A DNA stretch of 64,000 nt from positions 62,001 through 126,000 of the forward strand of contig CAIXFN010000005.1 in the NCBI GenBank assembly GCA_903918755.1, in the 5' to 3' direction. Below the pieces are notes generated by a model. The model was not told the origin of the DNA. It worked only from the letters and a program-made list of their open reading frames with translations, and ran no database searches. The translations under genes and the position numbers were made by a program. This DNA is from an uncultured Pedosphaera sp. Lineage in GTDB: Bacteria; Verrucomicrobiota; Verrucomicrobiia; Limisphaerales; Pedosphaeraceae. This document shows positions 15,733 through 22,822 of the stretch, piece by piece; positions within the stretch are counted from its first letter, which is position 1; every line of letters starts with the position of its first letter.

Positions 15733-18522
15733 TTATTTTTCCGGAGGTGGCGGCGCCGGGAGGGCACCGTCCAACCGCAGGGCGAGGGCCGCCGGAAGGG
15801 CCGCCGGCAGCGTCGGCGCCCCGGACGGTTCCCAATCCAGGCCCAGTGCCCGTAAACGCGAACGCAGGAAAGACAAGTCCCAAACGTGCCCAAAATGATT
15901 CTGGGTCAACACGGCGAGCCGGGCCCCGTCCGGGCTGAAGGCCAGGCTGGAAATCAGACCGGTTTCGAGCGGGCGAAATTGGAGCAACAGGTTGCCGGTT
16001 TTGGCATCCAGCAACGCCGCCTCGCTGGCTCCAATCGTCACCGCCACCAAGGTGCCATCCGAGGAGATGGCCACGGAGGTTCCCGGGGCATCTGGTTTCG
16101 GCGGCTGAAAGCGCCACTCGATTACTCCATCCGCCACCCGCTCCCGATGGACCTCCGCCGCCGAGGCGATGATGAAAGAACGGTTGTCGGGAGTAAACAC
16201 GCCCTGGGCGGACAGCCGGCCAGGGATGTGCCGGATCAGTTTCCAAGGTTCGCATTGCCACAGGTGCAAGCCGCTGTCGAACTGCGCGCCCGAGAGCACC
16301 CACTGGCCGTCCGGACTGGACGTGATGAAGGTGGTAGGCTGTGCGAAAGAGCCGACCCGCCGATAACTGTGCTCGTCCGCCACGACAAAATAATCAGCGG
16401 CAGCGGCGATCACACCCCGATCCGGATGGCGCGCGGCCAGCGACCATTCGCCCGCCATGCCCGTGCGGCACGTATTGGTTCGGATCGTGAGCGTGCCGGG
16501 ATGGCGCTGCCAATCCAGGTCCAAATCGTAGAGCCCACTCGCGGTGCTGGCCCACAGGCGATGTCCCCCGTCAGAGAGCCGCAGCCAACGGGTGGGGCCC
16601 AGCTCCAATAACAGAGATTCGGTTTGGCTTTCCGACCAGAGTCTCACCCCATCATAACTCGCGGCGGCAAAAGCCGAACCTTCGGCCACAAAAGTGCCGT
16701 GCCATGGCCCTTTCTGGATATTTAAGTCAGCTCCGGGCGTTGGTTCCGTCAGCAATTGCACACCGGCAGGCTCAATCATTTCAAATTCGGCCAGCCACCC
16801 GTTGCCTTCGGCGACGACTTCCACCCAGCCGATCCGGTTGTCGCCGGACCAATGCGGCTGCGCGCCCCCGCGGGGAATTTGGGCGAGCATCCGGCCATCG
16901 CGCAGATCCCACAGCCGGGAAGAACCATCCCAGGCGGAAGTCAACACGTAGGGCCGGGTGGGATGAAACACCACGCTGGAAATCTCGGCCGTGTGCCCGG
17001 CCAAACGCACCGGTTTCCGCCCGTCCTCGGGGACCCGTAAATAATAGCCGCAAAAATCGTTGCCGGCGACGAGGATGCCCCGACTGTCGGGCGACCAATA
17101 GGCTTCGATGCCGGAGATTCCACTGGGCAGCCGGATCGGGCCGAGTTTCCGGCCTCCCGCCACGCTGTATCTCTGAATTTCCCGGGCGCCGAACCCGAGC
17201 ATCGCGACTTCGCGGCTGTCCGGACTGAACCAAAAGGATCCGCGTGTGAATCCCATATCGATTTCCGCACCGGGCAAGGCATTCGTGACCAGGTAAAGTT
17301 TGAGGAGATTATCCGGGGCCCGCAACGCCACCCATTCGCCATCGGGGGTCATGTCCACGTTGGCCAGGCCCGGCGCCGTCCTTTCGAAGATGCGCCGTCC
17401 CGTGCGCGAATCCCAGACGAACGCATGATCGCCGGACTGCCCGGCCAACCGGTCACTGGTGGCGGAAAAAGGGTCCAGGAAACAGTTGGTGGACAATAGT
17501 CCGTCGAGCGTGGCCAATTCGCGATCGTCCGCCCAGGAATGAATCCGCACCGACCCGTCCGGATGTGCCGCCGTGTAGCGTTTAAGTTGGGCATCGATGG
17601 CGCACCAATACCCCGAGGGGCCGTGCAGTTCATCCCGCAACCGCCGTCCGGGGGCGGCTTGGCCGGTGGCCGACGGCTCCGGACCGGGAACGGATCCGCG
17701 CGCCACTTCGCGGATGTCCGCCAATGCCAGGGCCGCCACCGTTTCACTGCGCAATTCCGCACGGTTCGTATGGTACGGCGATGCTTCCCGGAGGAGTTCC
17801 AGGGCCCGGTCGCGCAGCCCGGCCCGGCCGGTGCGGCGTTCCATTCCCGCTCCGGCCAATTGGGCTTCGGCCAATTGGGCGCGCGCGTCCTTTTCGGCCG
17901 ATTCTGCCCGGGTCAACAAGCGGGTCGCGGTGCGGACATGTTCGGCCTCCAGGTGTGCGCGATACCCCACGAATACGCCCACCGCGGTGGCCGCCAGGGC
18001 CACGAAACCAGTCACCATCCCAATTGTGCGCAGTTTACGCACCCGCCGCTCCAATTGCCGGGCGCGGCGCACCGATTGACCGCTCTGCATCAATGCGAGA
18101 TCCGCCTGCATCTGGGCCGCATTGCGATAGCGTCGGGCGGGATCATGTTCGCAAGCGCGCAGAATGACTTCATGAAAGTCGAGTGAATCGTGCGGGATGT
18201 CACCGGTCAGCCAGTCCTCCGGCGGGTTGGGGAACTCGTCCGCGGACAAACCGGTCGCGGCCTCATACAGGACTTTGCCCAGGGCAAAGAAATCCGCGCC
18301 CGGAGCGCCCGGCCCCTCCGGCGGGATGTATCCTTCGGTGCCCACGAAAGTGCGCGCTCCCCGGATCTCGCCGACCAGTCCCACATCCGCCAGTTTGGCC
18401 CGGCCCTGGACGAAAACGATGTTGGAGGGTTTGACATCCCGATGGACCAAACCGTGTTTGTGCAACGCGCCGAGCCCCGCCGCAAGCGTCAGCCCGATCT
18501 CCACGCATTCCTCCACCGGCAA
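15733..18522 (-). CDS. Ser/Thr kinase-WD40 protein, main part after an apparent frameshift
   Basis: This 929-residue frame carries the C-lobe of a Hanks-type kinase: HRDVKPSNIV (catalytic loop), DVGLVG in place of DFG, and GTEGYIPPE (activation/APE region). A membrane helix (~residues 172-192), a coiled-coil segment and a long WD40-type propeller follow (~270-920). The N-lobe lies in another frame at 18537-18926. Reading one extra C in a C7 run (plus-strand G7 near 18614-18620) would join the two into one ~1064-residue kinase. The GTG start given here is therefore probably not real. The protein likely senses an extracytoplasmic or membrane signal through its propeller and phosphorylates cytoplasmic targets, possibly acting with the adjacent ECF sigma factor. 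Confidence 0.85.
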   Translation of the reverse strand: MPVEECVEIGLTLAAGLGALHKHGLVHRDVKPSNIVFVQGRAKLADVGLVGEIRGARTFVGTEGYIPPEGPGAPGADFFALGKVLYEAATGLSADEFPNPPEDWLTGDIPHDSLDFHEVILRACEHDPARRYRNAAQMQADLALMQSGQSVRRARQLERRVRKLRTIGMVTGFVALAATAVGVFVGYRAHLEAEHVRTATRLLTRAESAEKDARAQLAEAQLAGAGMERRTGRAGLRDRALELLREASPYHTNRAELRSETVAALALADIREVARGSVPGPEPSATGQAAPGRRLRDELHGPSGYWCAIDAQLKRYTAAHPDGSVRIHSWADDRELATLDGLLSTNCFLDPFSATSDRLAGQSGDHAFVWDSRTGRRIFERTAPGLANVDMTPDGEWVALRAPDNLLKLYLVTNALPGAEIDMGFTRGSFWFSPDSREVAMLGFGAREIQRYSVAGGRKLGPIRLPSGISGIEAYWSPDSRGILVAGNDFCGYYLRVPEDGRKPVRLAGHTAEISSVVFHPTRPYVLTSAWDGSSRLWDLRDGRMLAQIPRGGAQPHWSGDNRIGWVEVVAEGNGWLAEFEMIEPAGVQLLTEPTPGADLNIQKGPWHGTFVAEGSAFAAASYDGVRLWSESQTESLLLELGPTRWLRLSDGGHRLWASTASGLYDLDLDWQRHPGTLTIRTNTCRTGMAGEWSLAARHPDRGVIAAAADYFVVADEHSYRRVGSFAQPTTFITSSPDGQWVLSGAQFDSGLHLWQCEPWKLIRHIPGRLSAQGVFTPDNRSFIIASAAEVHRERVADGVIEWRFQPPKPDAPGTSVAISSDGTLVAVTIGASEAALLDAKTGNLLLQFRPLETGLISSLAFSPDGARLAVLTQNHFGHVWDLSFLRSRLRALGLDWEPSGAPTLPAALPAALALRLDGALPAPPPPEK

Positions 18523-18536
18523 ATGTCCCCGACGTT

Positions 18537-18926
18537 TTAGCTCCGAAAGGAGCGTTTTGGCTTGGTATGTGGCGGCGTCAAAAGCCGGCGACTCCGCTTT
18601 TGGCCCCTGGCCGGGGGGGCGACCGGATCCGCCAACTCCATGACATAATAGAAACTCCGCTTCCCGCCCGGCGAACCCACATGCAGAATCGGCACCAGCC
18701 CCTCACCCGTTCGGCTGATCGGTTCATAGCGTTGAATACCGGCAAATTCGCGCTCAAAAGGGCGGTCCGAATCAAAGTTGGCGCGGGTCACCACCTTGAC
18801 CGCCCGCCAGACGCCCATGATGTTGCGCGCCAGCCAGACTTCGCCGTAACTACCCCGGCCAATCGGCCGGATGAGTTCATGATCGGGTATCCAGGGCGGT
18901 CCCGCAGATGGCTTGAGGGGCACCAT
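18537..18926 (-). CDS. Ser/Thr kinase N-lobe fragment, separated from its gene by a frameshift
   Basis: The 129-residue frame has the kinase ATP-binding loop GRGSYGEVWLA (residues ~23-33), the ATP-binding Lys in WRAVKVV (~41-44) and YYVMEL at the hinge, then runs into out-of-frame sequence (PVAPPARGQKR...) and stops. In the -1 frame the expected kinase sequence continues (PKAESPAFDAATYQAKTLL) into the main part downstream. The ATG at 18926 is 4 nt after the sigma-factor stop, so translation is probably coupled. The break is in a C7 homopolymer, so a sequencing error is as likely as a real mutation or programmed slippage. Confidence 0.8.
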   Translation of the reverse strand: MVPLKPSAGPPWIPDHELIRPIGRGSYGEVWLARNIMGVWRAVKVVTRANFDSDRPFEREFAGIQRYEPISRTGEGLVPILHVGSPGGKRSFYYVMELADPVAPPARGQKRSRRLLTPPHTKPKRSFRS

Positions 18927-18930
18927 TCAG

Positions 18931-19566
18931 TCACGAAGCTTCGCGATGCAATCGCTCCAACTCGGACTTGAACAGTCGTCCGACCCGCAATTTAGCGAGA
19001 TAAATTTGGGTCCGGCTGGCCTCATAACGTTCCCGGATCACGTGGGTGGGCACCTCTTTGAGGGTGGCAAGGCTGAACAGCAGATACTGGCGCGGACTGA
19101 CCTTGGCCTGCACCCGGCGCAACGCAGCGGCTATCAGATTCTGTTCCCACTCCGCCTGCCAAATGCCCTCAAATTCCGGCGGCGCCGCCAGTTCGCCGGT
19201 TGATTCGCCGGCTTCCTCCGTGGTTCCATCCTCGGCGGTGGCGATCCTTTCCGCCCCGCGAGCCGATTTACGCCAATGCCGGCATAATCGCCCCCGGATC
19301 ACCGTGTGCAGCCACGTTTTGAAAGAGCCCCGGGCGGGATCATAATGGAAGCCGGGCATTTGCTTGGCGACAATCACGAGCGTTTCTTGGACGACATCCT
19401 GGGCCTCCGCTTCGCCCAGTCCGGCCCGGCGAGCCACGCTGTAAATCAAGCGCCAATAGAGGTCAAAAAATTCCCGCCACGCCTCCTGATCGTCCCAGTT
19501 TTTCAAACGGGTCAATAGGCTGCGCCGCGTGGGCAGAAAAGAATCGGTCGGAGATTCCAATGTCAT
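18931..19566 (-). CDS. RNA polymerase ECF sigma factor
   Basis: The 211-residue protein has sigma region 2 (WREFFDLYWRLIYSVARRAGLGEAEAQ DVVQE pattern, residues ~29-60, and the FKTWLHTVIRGRL stretch ~82-94) and a region 4 helix-turn-helix at ~150-195 (VSPRQYLLFSLATLKEVPTHVI...YLAKLRVG). A charged insertion (~103-130) separates the regions. The kinase gene follows after 4 nt, a pairing known for several ECF groups in Verrucomicrobiota and Planctomycetota, in which the kinase is thought to control the sigma factor. No anti-sigma gene is present. The motif upstream suggests it transcribes its own operon. Confidence 0.93.
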   Translation of the reverse strand: MTLESPTDSFLPTRRSLLTRLKNWDDQEAWREFFDLYWRLIYSVARRAGLGEAEAQDVVQETLVIVAKQMPGFHYDPARGSFKTWLHTVIRGRLCRHWRKSARGAERIATAEDGTTEEAGESTGELAAPPEFEGIWQAEWEQNLIAAALRRVQAKVSPRQYLLFSLATLKEVPTHVIRERYEASRTQIYLAKLRVGRLFKSELERLHREAS

Positions 19567-19585
19567 CCTCTTGGATAATCATTCT

Positions 19586-19603
19586 GGACGGTGAATCTTT
19601 CAA
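19586..19603 (-). promoter_or_regulatory. Candidate autoregulated ECF promoter of the sigma-kinase operon
   Basis: TTGAAAGATT (19603-19594), a 4-nt spacer and GTCC (19589-19586) sit 19 nt before the sigma ATG. The same motif precedes the fibre gene (15717-15699). ECF promoters commonly have a -35 with GAA and a -10 with GTC, which this resembles. Confidence 0.5.
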
Positions 19604-19858
19604 GAAATCGCTCGCGATTTATACCCTGCCCTCAATGGGTCTCATCTCGCGCCGGCGGAGGGCGCGGTCTTTTTGCCATCCTCGAAATTCCAGTCTTGAT
19701 AACCCCGCCCCTTCCGGCATGATCTCGCGCCAATGAAACAGCAAATCGCGACGGATTTTTCGCGTCCACCCGGGTACCCCCGCGCGGGGAATCATCCCGG
19801 GCGTCAACCCCGGTAAGGCTCCGAGATTGTCATCGCGATCCGCAACCGCAAATCCTCC

Positions 19859-20983
19859 ATGAAACTCCAACTGATTCTTCCCCTGCTGACCTTGCTGCCG
19901 GTCCTCCCAACGATCGCGCACGAGGACCATGGCACTAACACTGACAACCTGGTTTCCGCCATCGCGGTGGTCCCGGAAACCAAGCCCCCCATCAAACCGA
20001 AAACCACGGTGGCCAAATCCAGTGGCGCCCACCTCAGCGGTCAGGGGGCGTGGACCTTCATGGCCAACACGAACCTGGTACCGGTGCCGGCCGAAGCACT
20101 AAAAGCGGTCCCGGGTGCCCACGGCACCATCATCACCGATCCGGAGCGGGATACGGTTTATTGGGGCCTGCAGGGGGTGGGTTGGATTGGTTTCTCCAAT
20201 AACCTGACCCAAAGCTGGGTGGTCAAGGGTGACCCGAAACTCGCCGAGGGCAATCTGCATGGCGCGGAATTGATCAAACGTCCCAAGGGTCAACTGCCTT
20301 TGGTGGTCGCGGCCGATAACGTCAAAAACCGGGTCTATGTCAGCGACACCTCGTTCATGGATGTCCAGACGCTGGGCTATCCCGCCGATTCCGGGAAATA
20401 CAAGGATGGCAATCAATTTCATCCCACCGACGCCACGTGGGTCGATCCCGGTCATTTCTGGGTCACCGACGGTTACGGACTAGGTTGGGTGGCGGAAGCC
20501 ACCACTTCCCCGTTGGCGTATACGGGGCAAATCTTCGGGGGACGGACCATGTCCGGAACCCCGCACGGTGTTTCTTATGATGCGAAGGCCAAAGAGTTGA
20601 TTGTCAGCGCCCGTCCCGAAGGTCAACTCGTGCGCTGGAACTTGCGAAGCAGCGCCGTGGTCAAAACCCATAACCTGCCGAGCACGGAAACCAACGGCCG
20701 GAAATCGGTGCCCACGGTTTGCGATCTCGAACTTTGGGGAGATTACGCGGTCGCTCCCTGCCTCGATGGCCCAGGGGGAATTCCCGGACCGATTTATGTG
20801 GTCAACCGCAAGAAATGGGAAATCGTGAGCATTGTGGCGCCCAAGACCGAACTGGGCTATCCCCTCGCCCAGCACATACATGATGCGGCGCTTTACGCCC
20901 ACGACGGCCGGCTCTGGCTCATCTTCACGAATTGGAATCCGGGCGGCATTGGGGCGGCGGAGTTGGTCCGTGTGACGGACTAA
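19859..20983 (+). CDS. Secreted hypothetical protein, propeller-like
   Basis: The 374-residue product has a signal peptide ending TIA-HEDHG (residue ~20). The mature protein begins with a His/Asp-rich tip and a Lys/Pro-rich linker, then a domain with repeated short motifs (DTVYWGLQGVGW, KNRVYVSDTSF, HFWVTDGYGLGW, LIVSARPEGQLVRW, LWLIFTNWNPGG) spaced like blades of a beta-propeller. I recognise no named family. The HEDH start could bind metal. It stands alone between the divergent sigma operon and a DUF1801 gene; its function is unknown. Confidence 0.87.
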   Translation: MKLQLILPLLTLLPVLPTIAHEDHGTNTDNLVSAIAVVPETKPPIKPKTTVAKSSGAHLSGQGAWTFMANTNLVPVPAEALKAVPGAHGTIITDPERDTVYWGLQGVGWIGFSNNLTQSWVVKGDPKLAEGNLHGAELIKRPKGQLPLVVAADNVKNRVYVSDTSFMDVQTLGYPADSGKYKDGNQFHPTDATWVDPGHFWVTDGYGLGWVAEATTSPLAYTGQIFGGRTMSGTPHGVSYDAKAKELIVSARPEGQLVRWNLRSSAVVKTHNLPSTETNGRKSVPTVCDLELWGDYAVAPCLDGPGGIPGPIYVVNRKKWEIVSIVAPKTELGYPLAQHIHDAALYAHDGRLWLIFTNWNPGGIGAAELVRVTD

Positions 20984-21027
20984 CATTGCGGAACCGAATC
21001 GCAACTCCGGCGGCTTGACTTAAAACC

Positions 21028-21062
21028 GGGCGTAGCGACAGCACCACGCTGTTGCTACGCCC
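21028..21062 (+). repeat. Long hairpin just before the DUF1801 gene
   Basis: GGGCGTAGCGACAGC (21028-21042) and GCTGTTGCTACGCCC (21048-21062) pair over 15 bp with one mismatch around a 5-nt loop. It ends 16 nt before the ATG at 21079. No T tract follows on the plus strand, so it is not a standard terminator; it may be a small dispersed palindrome or a translational control element. Confidence 0.6.
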
Positions 21063-21078
21063 AAAACTTTGTCGAAAA

Positions 21079-21504
21079 ATGACGGACAAGAAATCCAAAC
21101 TGGCGGACAACAAAATTAAACCCACCAAGGCCAGCGTGGCGGATTTCCTCAATGGCATTACCCCGGTGCAAAAGCGCGCCGATTGCTTGGTATTGCTGGA
21201 AATGATGAAACAGGCCAGCCAGGAAGAGCCGGTGCTTTGGAGCAATTCCTTCGTCGGTTTTGGCATGAAAAGACACAAAAGCACCGCCACCGGCCGCGAA
21301 TCCGACTGGATGCGGATCGGCTTCGCGCCGCGCAAAGCGGACCTTTCGTTGTATTTTGGCACCCCGGTGAGCGAACATGCGGCGGCGCTGGAAAAACTCG
21401 GAAAGCACCGGGTGGCCGTGGCTTGCTTGTATATAAAAAAGCTGGCCGATATTGATCTCAAAGTGCTGCAGGGGATGATCGAAGCGGCGTTGCAGCGGAA
21501 GTAA
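21079..21504 (+). CDS. DUF1801 domain protein
   Basis: The 141-residue protein matches the DUF1801 (YdhG-like) fold. After a Lys-rich start come SVADFLNGITPVQKRADCLVL, then LWSNSFVGFG, MRIGFAPRKADLSLYF and a final helix VACLYIKKLADIDLKVLQGMI. Members are small cytoplasmic proteins of unknown biochemical role; a similarity to frataxin-like folds has been proposed for some. The ATG at 21079 is preferred to an in-frame alternative start codon at 21052, which would lie inside the hairpin. Confidence 0.9.
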   Translation: MTDKKSKLADNKIKPTKASVADFLNGITPVQKRADCLVLLEMMKQASQEEPVLWSNSFVGFGMKRHKSTATGRESDWMRIGFAPRKADLSLYFGTPVSEHAAALEKLGKHRVAVACLYIKKLADIDLKVLQGMIEAALQRK

Positions 21505-21746
21505 ATTGCTGAACCCCCGTTCGGGGCGACATGTTTAAAGTCCAAGGCCAGTTAGAATGCAAGCTCCGGAGGAGCGACGTAAGTCCGGTATCCGTAGGCG
21601 GAGTGGGACGCGAATTCACCCCCCTCTGAACAATCCCGGTTCCGAGTTTTCAGTTTGCCGCGGATCCCCGTGCCGCCCCTCTGGGGCTCCGGGCCTTCTT
21701 GGGGCACGGTTGCTCTAAAGGTGTCACGCCTCTGGCGCTGGGAGAC
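21505..21746 (+). repeat. Intergenic stretch with palindromic dispersed motifs
   Basis: Between the DUF1801 stop and the convergent membrane-protein gene are several short palindromes: CCCCGTTCGGGG (21515-21526), CTCCGGAG (21564-21571, within GCTCCGGAGGAGCGAC) and GCCCCTCTGGGGC (21674-21686). Motifs of this type recur between genes in related genomes, and GCCCCGAACGGGG also occurs at 31363-31376. No gene seen. Confidence 0.45.
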
Positions 21747-22004
21747 TTACCGGCGGCCAGAATGCCATCGGCCGAGGAAGATTTTACCCATCTCCCAGAG
21801 CGTGAGGAAAAGGACGGTGCCAAAGAAAACCGCCACGAAGGCCGCACCGAAGGCGAAGCCAAAGGATTTCTGCTGCCAGGCGGCCCAGGCCACAAGTGGC
21901 ACAATGGAAACCACACTGACGAACATCAACAACAACACCAAACCCACGCCGATGAGTCTGCCCGTGGGCCACTGCGCCAGTGGAATCTTGCTGCCTCCGA
22001 TCAT
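21747..22004 (-). CDS. Small two-helix membrane protein
   Basis: The 85-residue product starts at the ATG at 22004, overlapping the GNAT stop by 4 bp (ATGA), so it is translationally coupled to that gene. It has two hydrophobic helices (LIGVGLVLLLMFVSVVSIV, about 17-35, and FAFGAAFVAVFFGTVLFLTL, about 50-69) and a basic tail (LGRWHSGRR). No family recognised. The coupling suggests a shared regulation with the acetyltransferase rather than any known complex. Confidence 0.72.
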   Translation of the reverse strand: MIGGSKIPLAQWPTGRLIGVGLVLLLMFVSVVSIVPLVAWAAWQQKSFGFAFGAAFVAVFFGTVLFLTLWEMGKIFLGRWHSGRR

Positions 22005-22804
22005 AGCGCCTTGGTCACCAGAGGGTCCCCATTCCCCCGCCCGAAACTTCCGATAAGGATATGTGCAAAAGGCACAAAACCGGCCTTTTGGAGGGTCTGC
22101 CGCGACGCCACGTTCGCCGTGTTGCAACGAGCGGAGGGAATGGCCCCGAGTTGCCAGGCTTCCCGCTTCAATTCCTGAACCAGGTAGGAGCCCAGGCCAC
22201 GCCGACGATATGGCTCCGCCACCTCCATATAAATGTCGCCGTAGGGCACGTTGTAATGGAACAGGATTCCGCCCTTGGCAACTTCCTTCCCGGCCATTTC
22301 GAGAATCCATTCCCCTCCCCCCTGACGTCGCACGAAGGCCTGCTGAATTTCTTCCATTGGTGTGAGACACCGTAAACTTGCGCCCGGCACCGCGATTGCC
22401 GTCGTGAACCGGTCGTGAAAAACGATTTTTTCACTTTCCATCTCACCGCCCCAAGTCAGCACCATGGCCAGCAATACCGCGTCGTTGGTTTGCGCTTCAA
22501 AAAATCGCGCCCCGCTTCCCGCCAGCAGAACCGTGAAGATCTCAAACGCCCGTCCGCGATGTTCCGGCAGAACATAGAACTCAAAAAGGGTCGGCTTATC
22601 CTTCCAGGGACCGGCGATGGCAATCGAACCAAAACCCAGGACGATTCCTCCCCCTTCCAGCAGGTAGGACAAAGTCCAACCCGGCCGCCGATGAAGGGAA
22701 TCGTGGACTATCTGGCAGTTTAATTCCTCCCGCTGGCGCACGCGCATCGGCAGCACTGCGGACTCGGGCGACAATCGGCACTTGATCTGGAGGGGAGAAC
22801 TCAC
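22001..22804 (-). CDS. Tandem GNAT-family N-acetyltransferase
   Basis: The 267-residue protein has two GNAT halves. The C-terminal half carries the acetyl-CoA loop in YRRRGLGSYLVQEL (residues ~198-211) and the following NVASRQTLQKAGFVP motif, so it should bind acetyl-CoA. The N-terminal half has FYVLPEHRGRAFEIF where the loop would be and looks degenerate. The start given is a GTG 18 bp after the preceding gene; the ATG at 22747 is an alternative that removes 19 residues. The substrate is unknown. The small membrane protein overlaps its 3' end. Confidence 0.85.
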   Translation of the reverse strand: MSSPLQIKCRLSPESAVLPMRVRQREELNCQIVHDSLHRRPGWTLSYLLEGGGIVLGFGSIAIAGPWKDKPTLFEFYVLPEHRGRAFEIFTVLLAGSGARFFEAQTNDAVLLAMVLTWGGEMESEKIVFHDRFTTAIAVPGASLRCLTPMEEIQQAFVRRQGGGEWILEMAGKEVAKGGILFHYNVPYGDIYMEVAEPYRRRGLGSYLVQELKREAWQLGAIPSARCNTANVASRQTLQKAGFVPFAHILIGSFGRGNGDPLVTKAL

Positions 22805-22822
22805 ACCGTGCGGCTTGGGCGT

